64,000 bases of DNA from Microbacterium sp. SLBN-154 (GTDB taxonomy: Bacteria; Actinomycetota; Actinomycetes; Actinomycetales; Microbacteriaceae). The stretch lies in NCBI RefSeq assembly GCF_006715565.1, contig NZ_VFNL01000001.1, positions 3,100,001 through 3,164,000 of the forward strand, given 5' to 3'. The notes beneath the pieces are model-generated. The model searched no databases. It was not told the origin of the DNA and saw only the letters and a program-made list of their open reading frames with translations. A program made the translations under genes and the position numbers. Positions 40,882 to 50,174 of the stretch are shown piece by piece; position 1 is the stretch's first letter; each line of letters begins with the position of its first letter.

Positions 40882-41724
40882 TCACGCCCCGGCCGCGAGC
40901 TCTTTCGCCCGAGCGAGGGCGGCGTCGGTCGCGCGCGTGAACACCTCGTCGAGACGCGCCTCCTGCAGCACGGCGACGGCGCGCTCGGTTGTGCCCTTCG
41001 GGCTGGTGACCCGGCGCCGCAGCTCGGCGGGGTCCTCCCCGGTCGCCGCCAGCAGCGCCGTCGCACCGGCGAAGGTCTGCTCGGCCATGACACGCGCGTC
41101 CGCCTCGGCGAAGCCCTTGCCGATCGCCGCACGCGTCAGCTCCTCGATGAGGAGGAAGACGTACGCCGGCCCCGACCCCGAGATCGTCGACAGCGCGTCG
41201 ATCTGCTCCTCGGGCAGTTCGATCACGGTCCCCACCGTTTCGAAGAGACGGCGGATGACGCGGGCGTCGTCCTCGGTCGCCCGGCTCCCCGCCGCGAGAC
41301 CGGTGACGGCCTTGCCGACGAGCGCGGGGGTATTCGGCATGGAGCGGAACACCGCGACATCCGTCCCCAGGATCTGCTCGAACGTGGCCAGCGTCACCCC
41401 CGCGGCGAGGCTCACCACGATCGTGCCGGGGCGCAGGTGCGGGCCGATCTCATGCAGCAGGTCGGGCACCATCGCGGGCTTCACCCCGACGAGGACGATG
41501 TCGGCCTTCGCGGCCGCCCGGGCGTTGGCGTCGGGCTCGTCCTCGAGGGCGAGACTCGTCACCGACGGGACGGATGCCAGCTCCTCGGCCTTCGCGCGGG
41601 AGCGGTTGGTCGCGATGATCCCGTTCGTGGCCAGTGCCGACGCCGCGACACCGCGGAGGACTGCCCCTCCCATCGACCCTGCTCCGAGAACGGCGATGGA
41701 CGGGAGTGTGAAGGCGTCGGTCAT
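40882..41724 (-). CDS. proC: ProC, pyrroline-5-carboxylate reductase
   Basis: 280 residues. The N-terminal NAD(P)-binding Rossmann motif is AVLGAGSMGGAVLRGV, the middle shows VGVKPAMVPDLL and VSLAAGVTL, and the C-terminal dimer domain carries the signature GSGPAYVFLLIEELTRAAIGKG followed by TSPKGTTERAV. It catalyses the last step of proline synthesis. It is expressed alone. The start is confirmed by TAGGAT six bases upstream. Confidence 0.93.
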   Translation of the reverse strand: MTDAFTLPSIAVLGAGSMGGAVLRGVAASALATNGIIATNRSRAKAEELASVPSVTSLALEDEPDANARAAAKADIVLVGVKPAMVPDLLHEIGPHLRPGTIVVSLAAGVTLATFEQILGTDVAVFRSMPNTPALVGKAVTGLAAGSRATEDDARVIRRLFETVGTVIELPEEQIDALSTISGSGPAYVFLLIEELTRAAIGKGFAEADARVMAEQTFAGATALLAATGEDPAELRRRVTSPKGTTERAVAVLQEARLDEVFTRATDAALARAKELAAGA

Positions 41725-41730
41725 CCCGCC

Positions 41731-41736
41731 ATCCTA
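41731..41736 (-). promoter_or_regulatory. -10 element of proC (leaderless)
   Basis: TAGGAT on the minus strand, six bases before the ATG at 41724. Confidence 0.55.
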
Positions 41737-41783
41737 CGAACCCACCCCGACGCGCCCGAGGCCCCGGGCTATAGTCGAAACGG

Positions 41784-41799
41784 CGGGGCGTGGACGCCC
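41784..41799 (+). promoter_or_regulatory. Hairpin in the leader of the alpha/beta hydrolase gene
   Basis: GGGGCG-TGGA-CGCCCC, a 6-bp stem with a tetraloop, lies 21 bp before the start and just ahead of the ribosome-binding site AGAAGGAGA. A possible -10 (TATAGT, 41770-41775) precedes it, so the hairpin would be at the very 5' end of the mRNA. Confidence 0.35.
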
Positions 41800-41819
41800 C
41801 GGGCGAGAAGGAGACTGCG

Positions 41820-42944
41820 ATGATCACGCCCCCGAATTCGCTCTTCGACGGCATCAGCTCACGAATCATCGACACGCCCGACGTGGCGATCAGCATCCTC
41901 GAACGCCGCGGCGACGACCCCGACACGACTCCGCAGAAGACGGTGGTCCTGGTGCACGGCAACGTCTCGTCGGCGCTCTTCTGGCAGCCCACCATGCTCG
42001 ACCTCCCGAGCGACCTGCGCGTGATCGCCATCGACCTCCGAGGTTTCGGCGGCAGCGAGCACACTCCCGTCGACGCCACCCGCGGTGTCCGCGACTTCAG
42101 CGACGACATCTTCGCCGTCCTGCAGGCCCTCGGCCTCCCCACCGCGCATTTCGTCGGCTGGTCGATGGGCGGGGGTGTCGTTATGCAGTACGCCCTCGAT
42201 CATCCCGTGCTGAGCCTGACACTCCAGGCTCCCGTTTCGCCGTACGGCTTCGGCGGCACCCGCCGTGACGGCTCGCGTCTCACCGACGACGACGCCGGCT
42301 GCGGCGGCGGGGGGGCGAACCCCGATTTCGTGGAACGCCTCATCGCGCACGACACCGGCGACGCAGCCCAGACCTCCCCTCGCAGCGTGTTCCGCGCCGC
42401 CTACGTCGCCCCGGGCTTCACCACCCCCCACGAAGACGTCTTCGTGGAGTCGATGCTCACCACCTCGACCGCCGAGGGGAACTACCCCGGCAACTCGGTT
42501 CCCAGCAAGAACTGGCCGGGCTTCGGCGCGGGACACCTCGGGGTGCTCAACACGATGGCCCCGAAGTACTTCGACGTCTCGGGCATCGTCGATCTCGACG
42601 ACAAGCCGCCGGTGCTGTGGATCCACGGCAGCGTCGACGCGATCGTCGCCGACGGCTCGTTCTACGACTTCAACCACCTGGGCGCGCTGGGGATCGTCCC
42701 CGGCTGGCCGGGGGCCGATGTCGCCCCCGCCCAGGAGATGATCTCGCAGACCCGCGACGTGCTGAAGGCCTACCAGGCAGGTGGGGGCGATGTCACCGAG
42801 ATCGAACTCGAGGGCACCGGGCACGCCCCGCACCTCGAGCGGCCCGACGAGTTCCGTCGCGCGCTGCTTCTGACGATCGGGTACACCGGCGACCGCCCCG
42901 ACGCGCCGCCCACCGAGGCGATCGTCATCCGCTCGGCCGACTGA
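41820..42944 (+). CDS. Alpha/beta hydrolase
   Basis: 374 residues. The fold and triad are visible: the oxyanion segment VLVHGNVSS, nucleophile elbow GWSMGG, acid in WIHGSVDAIVADGS, and base in GTGHAPHLERPDEF. There is a long cap insert after the nucleophile with GCGGGGANPDFVERL. The substrate is unknown (esterase, epoxide hydrolase or dehalogenase types are all possible). The ATG at 41820 has a strong AGAAGGAGA ribosome-binding site. It is followed after 27 bp by an LLM oxidoreductase gene. Confidence 0.85.
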   Translation: MITPPNSLFDGISSRIIDTPDVAISILERRGDDPDTTPQKTVVLVHGNVSSALFWQPTMLDLPSDLRVIAIDLRGFGGSEHTPVDATRGVRDFSDDIFAVLQALGLPTAHFVGWSMGGGVVMQYALDHPVLSLTLQAPVSPYGFGGTRRDGSRLTDDDAGCGGGGANPDFVERLIAHDTGDAAQTSPRSVFRAAYVAPGFTTPHEDVFVESMLTTSTAEGNYPGNSVPSKNWPGFGAGHLGVLNTMAPKYFDVSGIVDLDDKPPVLWIHGSVDAIVADGSFYDFNHLGALGIVPGWPGADVAPAQEMISQTRDVLKAYQAGGGDVTEIELEGTGHAPHLERPDEFRRALLLTIGYTGDRPDAPPTEAIVIRSAD

Positions 42945-42971
42945 CCGTCACGACCTCCGAGCCGCCACGCA

Positions 42972-43898
42972 ATGGAGTACTGCGTCTTCACCGAGCCCCA
43001 CCTCGGTGCGAGCTACGACGACCAGCTCGCCTTCGCCCAGGCTGCCGAGCGCCACGGGTTCCACGGGTTCTTCCGTTCCGACCACTACCTGAATGGACGT
43101 GACGAGGGGCTGCCCGGGCCCACCGATGCCTGGACCACCCTCGCCGGGCTCGCCCGCGAGACCAGCCGCATCCGCCTGGGCACCCTGGTCTCTCCCGTCA
43201 CCTTCCGCCACCCCGGCGTGCTCGCGATCCAGGTCGCGCAGGTCGACGCGATGTCGGGTGGCCGCATCGAGCTCGGGCTCGGCGCAGGGTGGTTCGAGCG
43301 CGAGCACGAGGCGTACGGAATCCCTTTCCCCAAGAACCGATTCGACCTTCTCGAGGAACAGCTGCAGATCGTCACCGGGCTCTGGGAGACACCGGCGGGC
43401 GAGAGCTACAGCTTCACAGGTGAGAACTACCGATTGGTGGACGCCCCTGGGCTGCCCAAACCGGTGCAGCAGCCGGTACCCGTGATCATCGGCGGTGCCG
43501 GTCGACGGCGCACCCCCGATCTCGTCGCCCGCTTCGCCCGCGAATACAACGTCGGCTTCCCCACCGACGCGCAGATCGCCGAGCGCCTCGACAACCTCCA
43601 CGCCGCCTGCGAGCGGGTCGGCCGCGACCCGGCGACCGTTCGCCTGTCGGTGGCGATGTCGGTGATCGCCGGCGCCGACGATGCCGAGGTCGCGCGCCGC
43701 GCGGGCAGGCTCGGAAAGACGCTCGACGAGGTGCGCGACGGGGTCAACCTCGTCGGCGGGCCCGACGAGATCGGCGAGCGCATCGAACGCTGGCGCTCGT
43801 TCGGCATCGAGCGGGTGTACTTCCAGTTCCTCGACAACCACGACGTCGCGCATGTCGACTACGTGGGCGAGGCGGTGCTGCCGGCGCTGCCGCGCTGA
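42972..43898 (+). CDS. LLM class F420-dependent oxidoreductase
   Basis: 308 residues with the luciferase-like barrel: the N-terminal [62 protein letters not shown] (written in pieces of the barrel), [17 protein letters not shown] and [19 protein letters not shown]. This set is typical of the F420-dependent subgroup. It probably shares a transcript with the alpha/beta hydrolase gene upstream. The substrate is unknown. Confidence 0.85.
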   Translation: MEYCVFTEPHLGASYDDQLAFAQAAERHGFHGFFRSDHYLNGRDEGLPGPTDAWTTLAGLARETSRIRLGTLVSPVTFRHPGVLAIQVAQVDAMSGGRIELGLGAGWFEREHEAYGIPFPKNRFDLLEEQLQIVTGLWETPAGESYSFTGENYRLVDAPGLPKPVQQPVPVIIGGAGRRRTPDLVARFAREYNVGFPTDAQIAERLDNLHAACERVGRDPATVRLSVAMSVIAGADDAEVARRAGRLGKTLDEVRDGVNLVGGPDEIGERIERWRSFGIERVYFQFLDNHDVAHVDYVGEAVLPALPR

Positions 43899-43914
43899 GC
43901 GACAGCCGCGCGAG

Positions 43915-44376
43915 TCACCGCCGCGCGGCGAAGAACTCCTGCAGGAGCGCCACGGCCTCGTCGGCACGCACGCCCCCGACGACCTCGGCGCGCACCGGCA
44001 GTCGCCGGTCGCGCAGCACCTCGTGCACCGACCCGGCTGCGCCGGCCTTGTCGTCCCAGGCGCCGAACACCACGCGGCTCACATGCGACTGCAACGCCGC
44101 GCCGGCACACATCACGCAGGGCTCGAGGGTCACCACGAGCGTGCAGCCCGCGAGATTCCACGAGCCCCGGGATGCCGCGGCTGCGCGCAGCGCGACCACC
44201 TCGGCGTGAGCAGTGGGGTCACCGGTGGTCTCGCGCAGATTCCTTCCTTCGCCGATGACGTGCCCCGTGGCATCCGTCACCACCGCCCCGACGGGCACCT
44301 CACCCTCGGTCGCGGCCTCGGCGGCGAGCGCGAGCGCGCGCGTCATCGCGGCGTCGTCGGCGGGGTCGGGCTGCAC
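43915..44376 (-). CDS. tadA: TadA-type tRNA adenosine deaminase
   Basis: 153 residues. The zinc site is complete: TAHAEVVAL (His57, Glu59) and [13 protein letters not shown] (Cys87, Cys90). TadA converts the wobble adenosine of tRNA-Arg(ACG) to inosine; a general nucleoside deaminase cannot be fully excluded. The GTG start at 44376 is chosen because TACGCT ends six bases before it, while the longer open frame to 44463 would run through this promoter. It is divergent from upp with 48 bp between starts. Confidence 0.88.
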   Translation of the reverse strand: MQPDPADDAAMTRALALAAEAATEGEVPVGAVVTDATGHVIGEGRNLRETTGDPTAHAEVVALRAAAASRGSWNLAGCTLVVTLEPCVMCAGAALQSHVSRVVFGAWDDKAGAAGSVHEVLRDRRLPVRAEVVGGVRADEAVALLQEFFAARR

Positions 44377-44382
44377 GCCTCC

Positions 44383-44388
44383 AGCGTA
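44383..44388 (-). promoter_or_regulatory. -10 element of tadA (leaderless)
   Basis: TACGCT on the minus strand, six bases before the GTG at 44376. Confidence 0.55.
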
Positions 44389-44411
44389 CGGACCGACAGC
44401 CTCGCAGCGGA

Positions 44412-44417
44412 TACCCT
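44412..44417 (+). promoter_or_regulatory. -10 element of upp (leaderless)
   Basis: TACCCT seven bases before the ATG at 44425. With the tadA hexamer it makes a compact pair of divergent leaderless promoters. Confidence 0.5.
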
Positions 44418-44424
44418 GGGACCC

Positions 44425-45057
44425 ATGCGCCTCCACGTCGCCGACCACCCGCTCATCACCCACAAGCTCACGGTGCTGCGTGACCAGACGACCTCGTCGC
44501 CGGTGTTCCGGCAGCTGACGGAGGAGCTCGTCACCCTTCTCGCCTACGAGGCGACCCGGTCGGTGAGGGTCGACCCCATCGAGATCCAGACCCCGGTGTC
44601 GCTGACGATGGGCGTGAAGATCAGCGAGCCGCGCCCGATCGTCGTGCCGATCCTTCGCGCCGGACTCGGGATGCTCGAGGGAATGGTCAAGCTCCTCCCG
44701 ACCGCCGAGGTGGGTTTCCTCGGGATGGTGCGGAACGAAGAGACCCTCGAGCCGACGACCTATGCCGAGCGTCTGCCCGACGACCTCTCCGATCGGCAGT
44801 GCTTCGTGCTCGACCCGATGCTCGCGACCGGCGGGTCGCTGGGTGCCGCCGTGGAATTCCTCTTCAAGCGGGGAGCGCAGGACGTCACCGCGATCTGCCT
44901 CCTCGGCGCACCCGAAGGGGTCGCCGCGATCGAACGTCAGGTCGGCGACAAGGATGTCACCCTCGTCCTCGGCGCGCTGGATGAGCGGCTGAACGAGAAG
45001 GGCTACATCGTGCCCGGTCTCGGTGACGCGGGCGACCGCCTGTACGGCACCGTCTGA
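44425..45057 (+). CDS. upp: Uracil phosphoribosyltransferase
   Basis: 210 residues, the usual length. It makes UMP from uracil and PRPP. The signatures are [18 protein letters not shown] at the N-terminus, [14 protein letters not shown], the PRPP-binding loop [16 protein letters not shown], and the C-terminal uracil-binding [18 protein letters not shown]. All are intact. Confidence 0.95.
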   Translation: MRLHVADHPLITHKLTVLRDQTTSSPVFRQLTEELVTLLAYEATRSVRVDPIEIQTPVSLTMGVKISEPRPIVVPILRAGLGMLEGMVKLLPTAEVGFLGMVRNEETLEPTTYAERLPDDLSDRQCFVLDPMLATGGSLGAAVEFLFKRGAQDVTAICLLGAPEGVAAIERQVGDKDVTLVLGALDERLNEKGYIVPGLGDAGDRLYGTV

Positions 45058-45255
45058 CGGGATCCAGACCGGTCTCTCGTGAGGGCATAACCGCGGATTC
45101 CCGAGCCCTGAGACGAATGTGGCGCGGTATCCGCCCCTCGCCGAACGGACACCGCGCCTGCGCCTTGCGGCGCGAATCCAAGCGTATGACGGGGGCGATT
45201 CGGGTTTTCAGGGGGTTGACATCGGCCCTCCGAATGGCTAGTCGGACGGACTCTG

Positions 45256-45576
45256 TCAGTCGGGGATGACAGGCTCGGTCGGAGGCTTCCGACCGGTCTC
45301 CTGCTCCCAGAACTCGAGCTGCTGCGTGAGGGCTTTGGCGAGCTCGAACACCTGCTCGGGAGGGATGCGGATGCGGCTGACCACGCGCGCCGGCACCACC
45401 GTGCGACGCTCCCCCGTCTCGGGGTCGGTCTCATCGTGCGGCGGCTGGGCGAGGGTGAGGAAGTCCATCACGAACACCGTCGAGCTGTGCCAGACGTTGG
45501 CGAAATCGGCGTAGTTCCCACCGATCAGGTCGGGGGGCAGATCGATCTCGAATTGACGGGGCACCTGGTCGGACAT
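45256..45576 (-). CDS. DUF3467 domain-containing protein
   Basis: 106 residues. The core FEIDLPPDLIGGNYADFANVWHSSTVFVMDFLTL and RVVSRIRIPPEQVFELAKALTQQLEFWE match DUF3467, a small widespread family of unknown function. It has a good GAGGAGG ribosome-binding site. It lies 46 bp downstream of the large nuclease-helicase gene and may be co-transcribed. The C-terminal residues are Pro/Arg-rich. Confidence 0.82.
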   Translation of the reverse strand: MSDQVPRQFEIDLPPDLIGGNYADFANVWHSSTVFVMDFLTLAQPPHDETDPETGERRTVVPARVVSRIRIPPEQVFELAKALTQQLEFWEQETGRKPPTEPVIPD

Positions 45577-45622
45577 GCGGCAGTTCCTCCTCGCCGGGGG
45601 GATGGTGTGGCGTCTGGCGAGT

Positions 45623-48600
45623 CTATTGGGCGGCCATCGCGGGCTGAACGGGGCTGCGCTCGGCCTTCCCGGTGCCCGGCGCGTCGGTGGCGGACGGATG
45701 GGCACCGACAAGGCGCGCGAAACCGCTCAGGCGCGCGACGCCCTCGGGGGTGCGTGGCAGGTCGTCGAGCAGCCCGGGCGAATAGATGAGGTACGCGGTG
45801 TGCATCGCGCGTGAGATGGCGACGTTCAGGCGGTTGCGCAGAAGAAGGAACTCCAGACCCCGAGGCGCGTCACGCCCGGAGGACGCCGCGAGCGACACGA
45901 TCGCCACCGCGGCCTCCTGTCCCTGGAACTTGTCGACGGTGCCGACCGGCACATCGTCGAACCCGGCGGCGGCGAGCGCCTCTTCGACCAGCACCTGCTG
46001 GGCGTTGTACGGGGTGACGACGATGATGTCTTTCGCCACGAGGGAACGCACGGGCGTCAGCGCAGCGCCGCCGGTGTCGTCGATGTCGATGCCGGTCCAC
46101 TCACGCTCGACGAGGTCGCGGACGAGGTCTACGACGATCGCCGCCTCCTCCGGCGACCGGGTGGCGTTGCCCCGATGACGAAGCGGCAGCGGGTGAAGTC
46201 CCGGCGCGATGCCCTCCAGAGCGCGCATCGCCGTCGCGGGCTGCGCAGCGAGCTCACCGCGATACGACAGATCGGAAACGGCACGCGCGACGGCGGGGTG
46301 CATCCGCCACGATCGGGCGAGGAAGAAGCCGAAGGCGGGCGGAATGACGTCGGCGCCGTCCATGACCCACCCGAGCGCCGAGGTGTCGACCGGCTCGGGG
46401 TGGGTGCCCTGGCTCACCTGCGGCAGCTGCTGCGGGTCACCGAGGAGAAGCAGGCGGGGCGAGGCGAGCGAGACCGCGATCGTCGAGGCGAGGGAGAACT
46501 GCCCGGCCTCGTCGATGACGAGGAGATCGAGGCTCCCGCGCGGGATGCGCCCCTCATGGGCGAAGTCCCACGCGGTGCCGCCGACGACGAATCCGGATGC
46601 CGCGTGCTCTGCCGCGAAGGCTGCGACCCCGTTCTTGGGGATAGGCGTAAAGCGCACCCGCTCCGCGTCCTCGGGTTTCTTCAACGCCTTGCCGACCTGC
46701 TGCGGGGCCACCCCCGCGGCCACGATCCGGTCGAGCATGTGCTCGACGACCGCGTGCGACTGGGCGACCACACCGACCTTGTAGCCGTGCTCGGCGACGA
46801 GGCGGGCGATGACGTGCGAACCGACGAAGGTCTTGCCGGTGCCGGGCGGTCCTTGCACGGCGAGGTAGCTCCGGTCGAGATCGAGAAGAGCGGCGGTGAT
46901 GTCGCCGATGTCGTCGCCGGTCTGCGGCGGGAGCGCTCCGGCGCGCGTGCGCGGCGGGCGACGCAGCAGGATGTCGGTGGCCGGGTCGTGAGGAAGCTTC
47001 GGCGACGCAGCGACGACGGCGTCGGCCCATGCGTCGATCGCCGTCTGCTGGTTCATCGCCCGCGGCGGCGCGGCGGGCGTCAGTGCGATCGGCAGCTCGG
47101 TCCAGGTCTCGCCGTCGATGGCGAATTCCTCCACGATCGCGCCGTCGTCGAGGGTCTCGATGACGGTGACGCGGTGATCGGCATGGATCCAGCGCGACTT
47201 GTCGGCGAAGGGGAACGACACCGGCAGCTCGTAGAGCGCGAACGGGTCGCTGCCCTCGCTGATGCGTGTGCCGGGCGCGAGTTCGCCGCGCAGCTCGAGG
47301 CGGCGACGGAGGGTGCGCTTTCCCTCCTCCTGATACCAGTCGGTGACGACGTGGCAGCGCGAGGAGTCGAGCATGACGACATCTCGCGTCTCTTCCCACA
47401 CCGAGGCCGGCTCTCGCAGGCGAAGGAAGTGCGTGGCCCAGAAGGACTTGGCCTCGCGTGGGTAGTAGTCGATCGCGGCCGCGCCGAGGCGGAGCGCACG
47501 CGACTCCGCGGAGTCGGCGTCGCGCTGGGCGGCGAGGGCATTCAGCCGGTCGGCGCGCTCGGACGGGGTGTAGGCGTGCTCGTCGGGATCGGGGTTCGGG
47601 GTGGGGCGCAGCTGCGCCTCGCGGGCGCGGTCGACCAGCCAGTCGCGCAGGCGCAGCGTCGAGACGCAGTCGTAGCGGTTGTAGTCGGCGAGGTCGTTCA
47701 GAATGCGGGCCGCTTCGTCCGCGGCATCCGGGCCGTCCTGTTGAAGCGCTCGGGCCTGCACGTACTTGACGATCGAGTCGTCGCCCTTCTGCACGTCGCT
47801 CGTGCGCACCTCGTCGCCCATGTAGAGCGGTTCGAGCTTCTTGATGGAGTAAGAGCGCGAGCCCACGCGGAGTGCCCGCCGCACGATCGGATAGAGGTCG
47901 ACGAAGACGCCGTCGCGCAGCAGTTGATCGACGTCGGACTCGCGCACGCCGTAGCGCGCCGCCATGGCGAGCAGGTGCGTGGGCTCGTAGGGCGCGTAGT
48001 GATAGATGTGCAGGTCGGGGTGGGTCTTGCGCCGGAGGGCCACCATGTCGAGGAAGCGCTCGAGCGCCTCCTTCTCCTCGGCGAACGAGTGCGCCCACAG
48101 CGCCGAGTACTGCTCCCGCAGATCCACCCAGCCGAAGAGGTAGTCGATCCCCCAGGTGGTTCCCTCCCCCTCCGTGTAGAGCGGGTCGCCTTCGAAGTCG
48201 AAGAAGATGTCGCCCTGGCTCGGGCGCGGGAGCGCGCCGAGTGCCTGCGGCTGCACGACCTCGTAGTTCGGGATGTCGGAAGGCGAGCTGAGCTGTAGCC
48301 GCGCCTGGGTGCGCAGCAGCGCGATGGTGTCGGGGTTCATCCCCGTCGGCGCGGTGCCGAGCCGCGCGAGGTCGTCGATCGTCTGGACACCGGCCGCGCG
48401 GAGCCGTTCGCGCTGCACCGGCCGCATCCCTGCGACGAGAAGGAGATCGCCCGATGCCACGACCTCCAGGTCGCAGGTCGCGCAGCGCCCGCAGGCGACC
48501 ACGCCGAGGTCACCGCGAGGGTCGCCCCACGCGATCGGGTCGCCGGCCGCGCCGAGGTCGAGGCGACGATCGGCGATGAGCGTCTGCAGGCGTTCGCGAC

Positions 48601-49180
48601 GCAGCTGGAAGACGGGGAGGAGATCGTCGACCTCGTGGCTGCTGGTGGTGCCGTCGCCGAGCAGCAGTTCGACGCGGTCGGAGCGCGGGATACCGAGTCG
48701 GTCGAGTTGGGCGACATAGGCGGCGAGCTGCATGAGCGCGGTGACGCGAGCGTGGCGGGCGAGCTTGGTGTCTTGCACGAGCCACGCGCCGTACTCGTCG
48801 CGAACGAGGAAGTCGGCGAACCCGACGAAGTCGTGGGTGGCGAACGTCGCCTGGTAGACGACGTCGGCGTCGGAGTTCAGCGCCGCGTCGGTGAGCCGCA
48901 CCGCCTCGGCGAGCGCTTCGGCGTCGGAGGAGCGCGTCTCGGGGATCTCGACGACCCCGTCGCCGAACTGCTCGCGGTACCGGGCGAGGACGCGCCGCTC
49001 GTGCTCGCCGCCGAGTTCTCCCGCACGGCGCAGTGTCGGGTCATCCGGCTCTTCGACGGGTGCGACGCGACCGAGCTTGGCGTCGATGGCGCGCAGCCAC
49101 GCGAACTCGCATTCTGCGGCTGCTTTCAGGTCGCTCGCGCTCCAGACGATCCGGCCCTCGTCCTCGATGTACCGCAACAT
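45623..49180 (-). CDS. TM0106-type RecB-like nuclease fused to a superfamily 1 helicase
   Basis: 1185 residues. Domains in order: a RecB-family nuclease (an N-terminal AECEFAWL cysteine, then GFADFLVRDEYGAWLVQDTK with the catalytic Asp and Asp-x-Lys near residues 119-138, and CGRCATC near residue 229, suggesting an Fe-S cluster as in Dna2/AddB nucleases); a helix-hairpin-helix stretch near 257-274; an RNase H-like exonuclease domain starting FFDFEGDP near residue 325 and including YNRYDC near 494; and a Dna2/Upf1-like helicase with Walker A QGPPGTGKTF near 778, DEAGQF near 887 and C-terminal VGTVDKFQGQEA. It is a DNA or RNA processing enzyme; the biological role is not established. Confidence 0.85.
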   Translation of the reverse strand: MLRYIEDEGRIVWSASDLKAAAECEFAWLRAIDAKLGRVAPVEEPDDPTLRRAGELGGEHERRVLARYREQFGDGVVEIPETRSSDAEALAEAVRLTDAALNSDADVVYQATFATHDFVGFADFLVRDEYGAWLVQDTKLARHARVTALMQLAAYVAQLDRLGIPRSDRVELLLGDGTTSSHEVDDLLPVFQLRRERLQTLIADRRLDLGAAGDPIAWGDPRGDLGVVACGRCATCDLEVVASGDLLLVAGMRPVQRERLRAAGVQTIDDLARLGTAPTGMNPDTIALLRTQARLQLSSPSDIPNYEVVQPQALGALPRPSQGDIFFDFEGDPLYTEGEGTTWGIDYLFGWVDLREQYSALWAHSFAEEKEALERFLDMVALRRKTHPDLHIYHYAPYEPTHLLAMAARYGVRESDVDQLLRDGVFVDLYPIVRRALRVGSRSYSIKKLEPLYMGDEVRTSDVQKGDDSIVKYVQARALQQDGPDAADEAARILNDLADYNRYDCVSTLRLRDWLVDRAREAQLRPTPNPDPDEHAYTPSERADRLNALAAQRDADSAESRALRLGAAAIDYYPREAKSFWATHFLRLREPASVWEETRDVVMLDSSRCHVVTDWYQEEGKRTLRRRLELRGELAPGTRISEGSDPFALYELPVSFPFADKSRWIHADHRVTVIETLDDGAIVEEFAIDGETWTELPIALTPAAPPRAMNQQTAIDAWADAVVAASPKLPHDPATDILLRRPPRTRAGALPPQTGDDIGDITAALLDLDRSYLAVQGPPGTGKTFVGSHVIARLVAEHGYKVGVVAQSHAVVEHMLDRIVAAGVAPQQVGKALKKPEDAERVRFTPIPKNGVAAFAAEHAASGFVVGGTAWDFAHEGRIPRGSLDLLVIDEAGQFSLASTIAVSLASPRLLLLGDPQQLPQVSQGTHPEPVDTSALGWVMDGADVIPPAFGFFLARSWRMHPAVARAVSDLSYRGELAAQPATAMRALEGIAPGLHPLPLRHRGNATRSPEEAAIVVDLVRDLVEREWTGIDIDDTGGAALTPVRSLVAKDIIVVTPYNAQQVLVEEALAAAGFDDVPVGTVDKFQGQEAAVAIVSLAASSGRDAPRGLEFLLLRNRLNVAISRAMHTAYLIYSPGLLDDLPRTPEGVARLSGFARLVGAHPSATDAPGTGKAERSPVQPAMAAQ

Positions 49181-49412
49181 TCCCCTTCCGACCGTCCGCC
49201 GCTCGGACCGTCCCCCCGACCCTAACCGGGGCCACCGACGTCGTTCTGTGGGCGCTCGCGGAGGCGCCGCTCACCGCGCATCAGGGCGAACGGGTCAATC
49301 GGGCTCGACGGACCCGAACCCTCGCGTTGCACGTTCTACCGCGAACGGGATCGATCAGGGATCCTCGATCGTGCCACGCATACCCGCCGGGCAGGAGCCG
49401 AGCGAGGCCGAA

Positions 49413-50099
49413 TCAGTCTGAGTTTTGTACGGTCCAGGGCCGCCATGTGCCGCGGTGGGCTCGGAGGGTCGATGCGGTGGCCGTGGCCAGGGCATCGGCT
49501 CGCATGCCGCGTTTCGGGAGCGCGCCGGACCATTCGCGCCGGCGCGTGGGATCTAGCCAGTAGCGTGCATATCCCCGTCTACGTTTGTCCATGCGCTCGG
49601 TCAGCCCGTGGCCGGACACTGCAAGGACGACGTGCTCCAGGGAGTCGGCGATCTCCTCCCAGGGTTCATCGCATGCGTCGCAACCGCAGAACCACATATC
49701 GAACTCCGAGAACGACCCGGCGAGGACACGGACCGAGCCGGGCACACTGAGGAATCCGATGTGAAGCGGGGCTTGGTCTGCAGCGGTAGGAAGGATCCGA
49801 ACCACCCGCTCGAACTCGGCAATCGGCCAGTCGTTCAGGATGTCGAAAACCATCGAGAACCGAACGTCATCGTCGACGACGGCATCGTATTTCGCGGCAA
49901 GATGTGCGATCAGTCCGTCGGCCACCAAGAAGATCGGCGCGTATCGCTCCTGGTGACTGAAGACATTGGCTTCCGCACCGCGCGGTCCAAGCTCCGGGAA
50001 CTTCTTTTTCTTTCTTCTCGCGCCATAAGCAACGGGTGTGCCGTTGTCATCCCAGAACTCGACGTCCTCGATCTGGGGGCGTGAATACTCCAGAACCAT
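49413..50099 (-). CDS. DUF6226-like protein
   Basis: 228 residues with no membrane segment. Resembles DUF6226 proteins of actinobacteria; function unknown. The middle has FRILP-type beta strands (RVVRILPTAADQAPLHIGFL) and a cysteine cluster WFCGCDACDEPWEE that could bind a metal. The C-terminal ~60 residues are basic. The start is supported by TAGGCT six bases upstream. The 232-bp gap between it and the helicase gene shows no gene, only a palindromic GATCGATCAGGGATCCTCGATC-like patch near 49349-49370. Confidence 0.6.
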   Translation of the reverse strand: MVLEYSRPQIEDVEFWDDNGTPVAYGARRKKKKFPELGPRGAEANVFSHQERYAPIFLVADGLIAHLAAKYDAVVDDDVRFSMVFDILNDWPIAEFERVVRILPTAADQAPLHIGFLSVPGSVRVLAGSFSEFDMWFCGCDACDEPWEEIADSLEHVVLAVSGHGLTERMDKRRRGYARYWLDPTRRREWSGALPKRGMRADALATATASTLRAHRGTWRPWTVQNSD

Positions 50100-50105
50100 G
50101 GCGAG

Positions 50106-50111
50106 AGCCTA
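50106..50111 (-). promoter_or_regulatory. -10 element of the DUF6226-like gene (leaderless)
   Basis: TAGGCT on the minus strand, six bases before the ATG at 50099. Confidence 0.5.
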
Positions 50112-50174
50112 CGAGATCTGCGTGGGTTACTCACTCGATGGACTCCCGACAGACGGATGGCCCCTCGCACGTTG

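Noticed and set aside
44377..44463. Longer N-terminus for tadA
   Set aside because: The extra residues would require translation through the TACGCT promoter element and overlap the upp start region; they show no TadA similarity.
45058..45255. tRNA or small structured RNA in the gap after upp
   Set aside because: No cloverleaf or conserved T-loop sequence could be formed by eye.
46175..48298. A 707-codon plus-strand frame opposite the nuclease-helicase
   Set aside because: Shadow frame; the minus strand shows intact Walker A, Walker B and nuclease motifs over the same bases.
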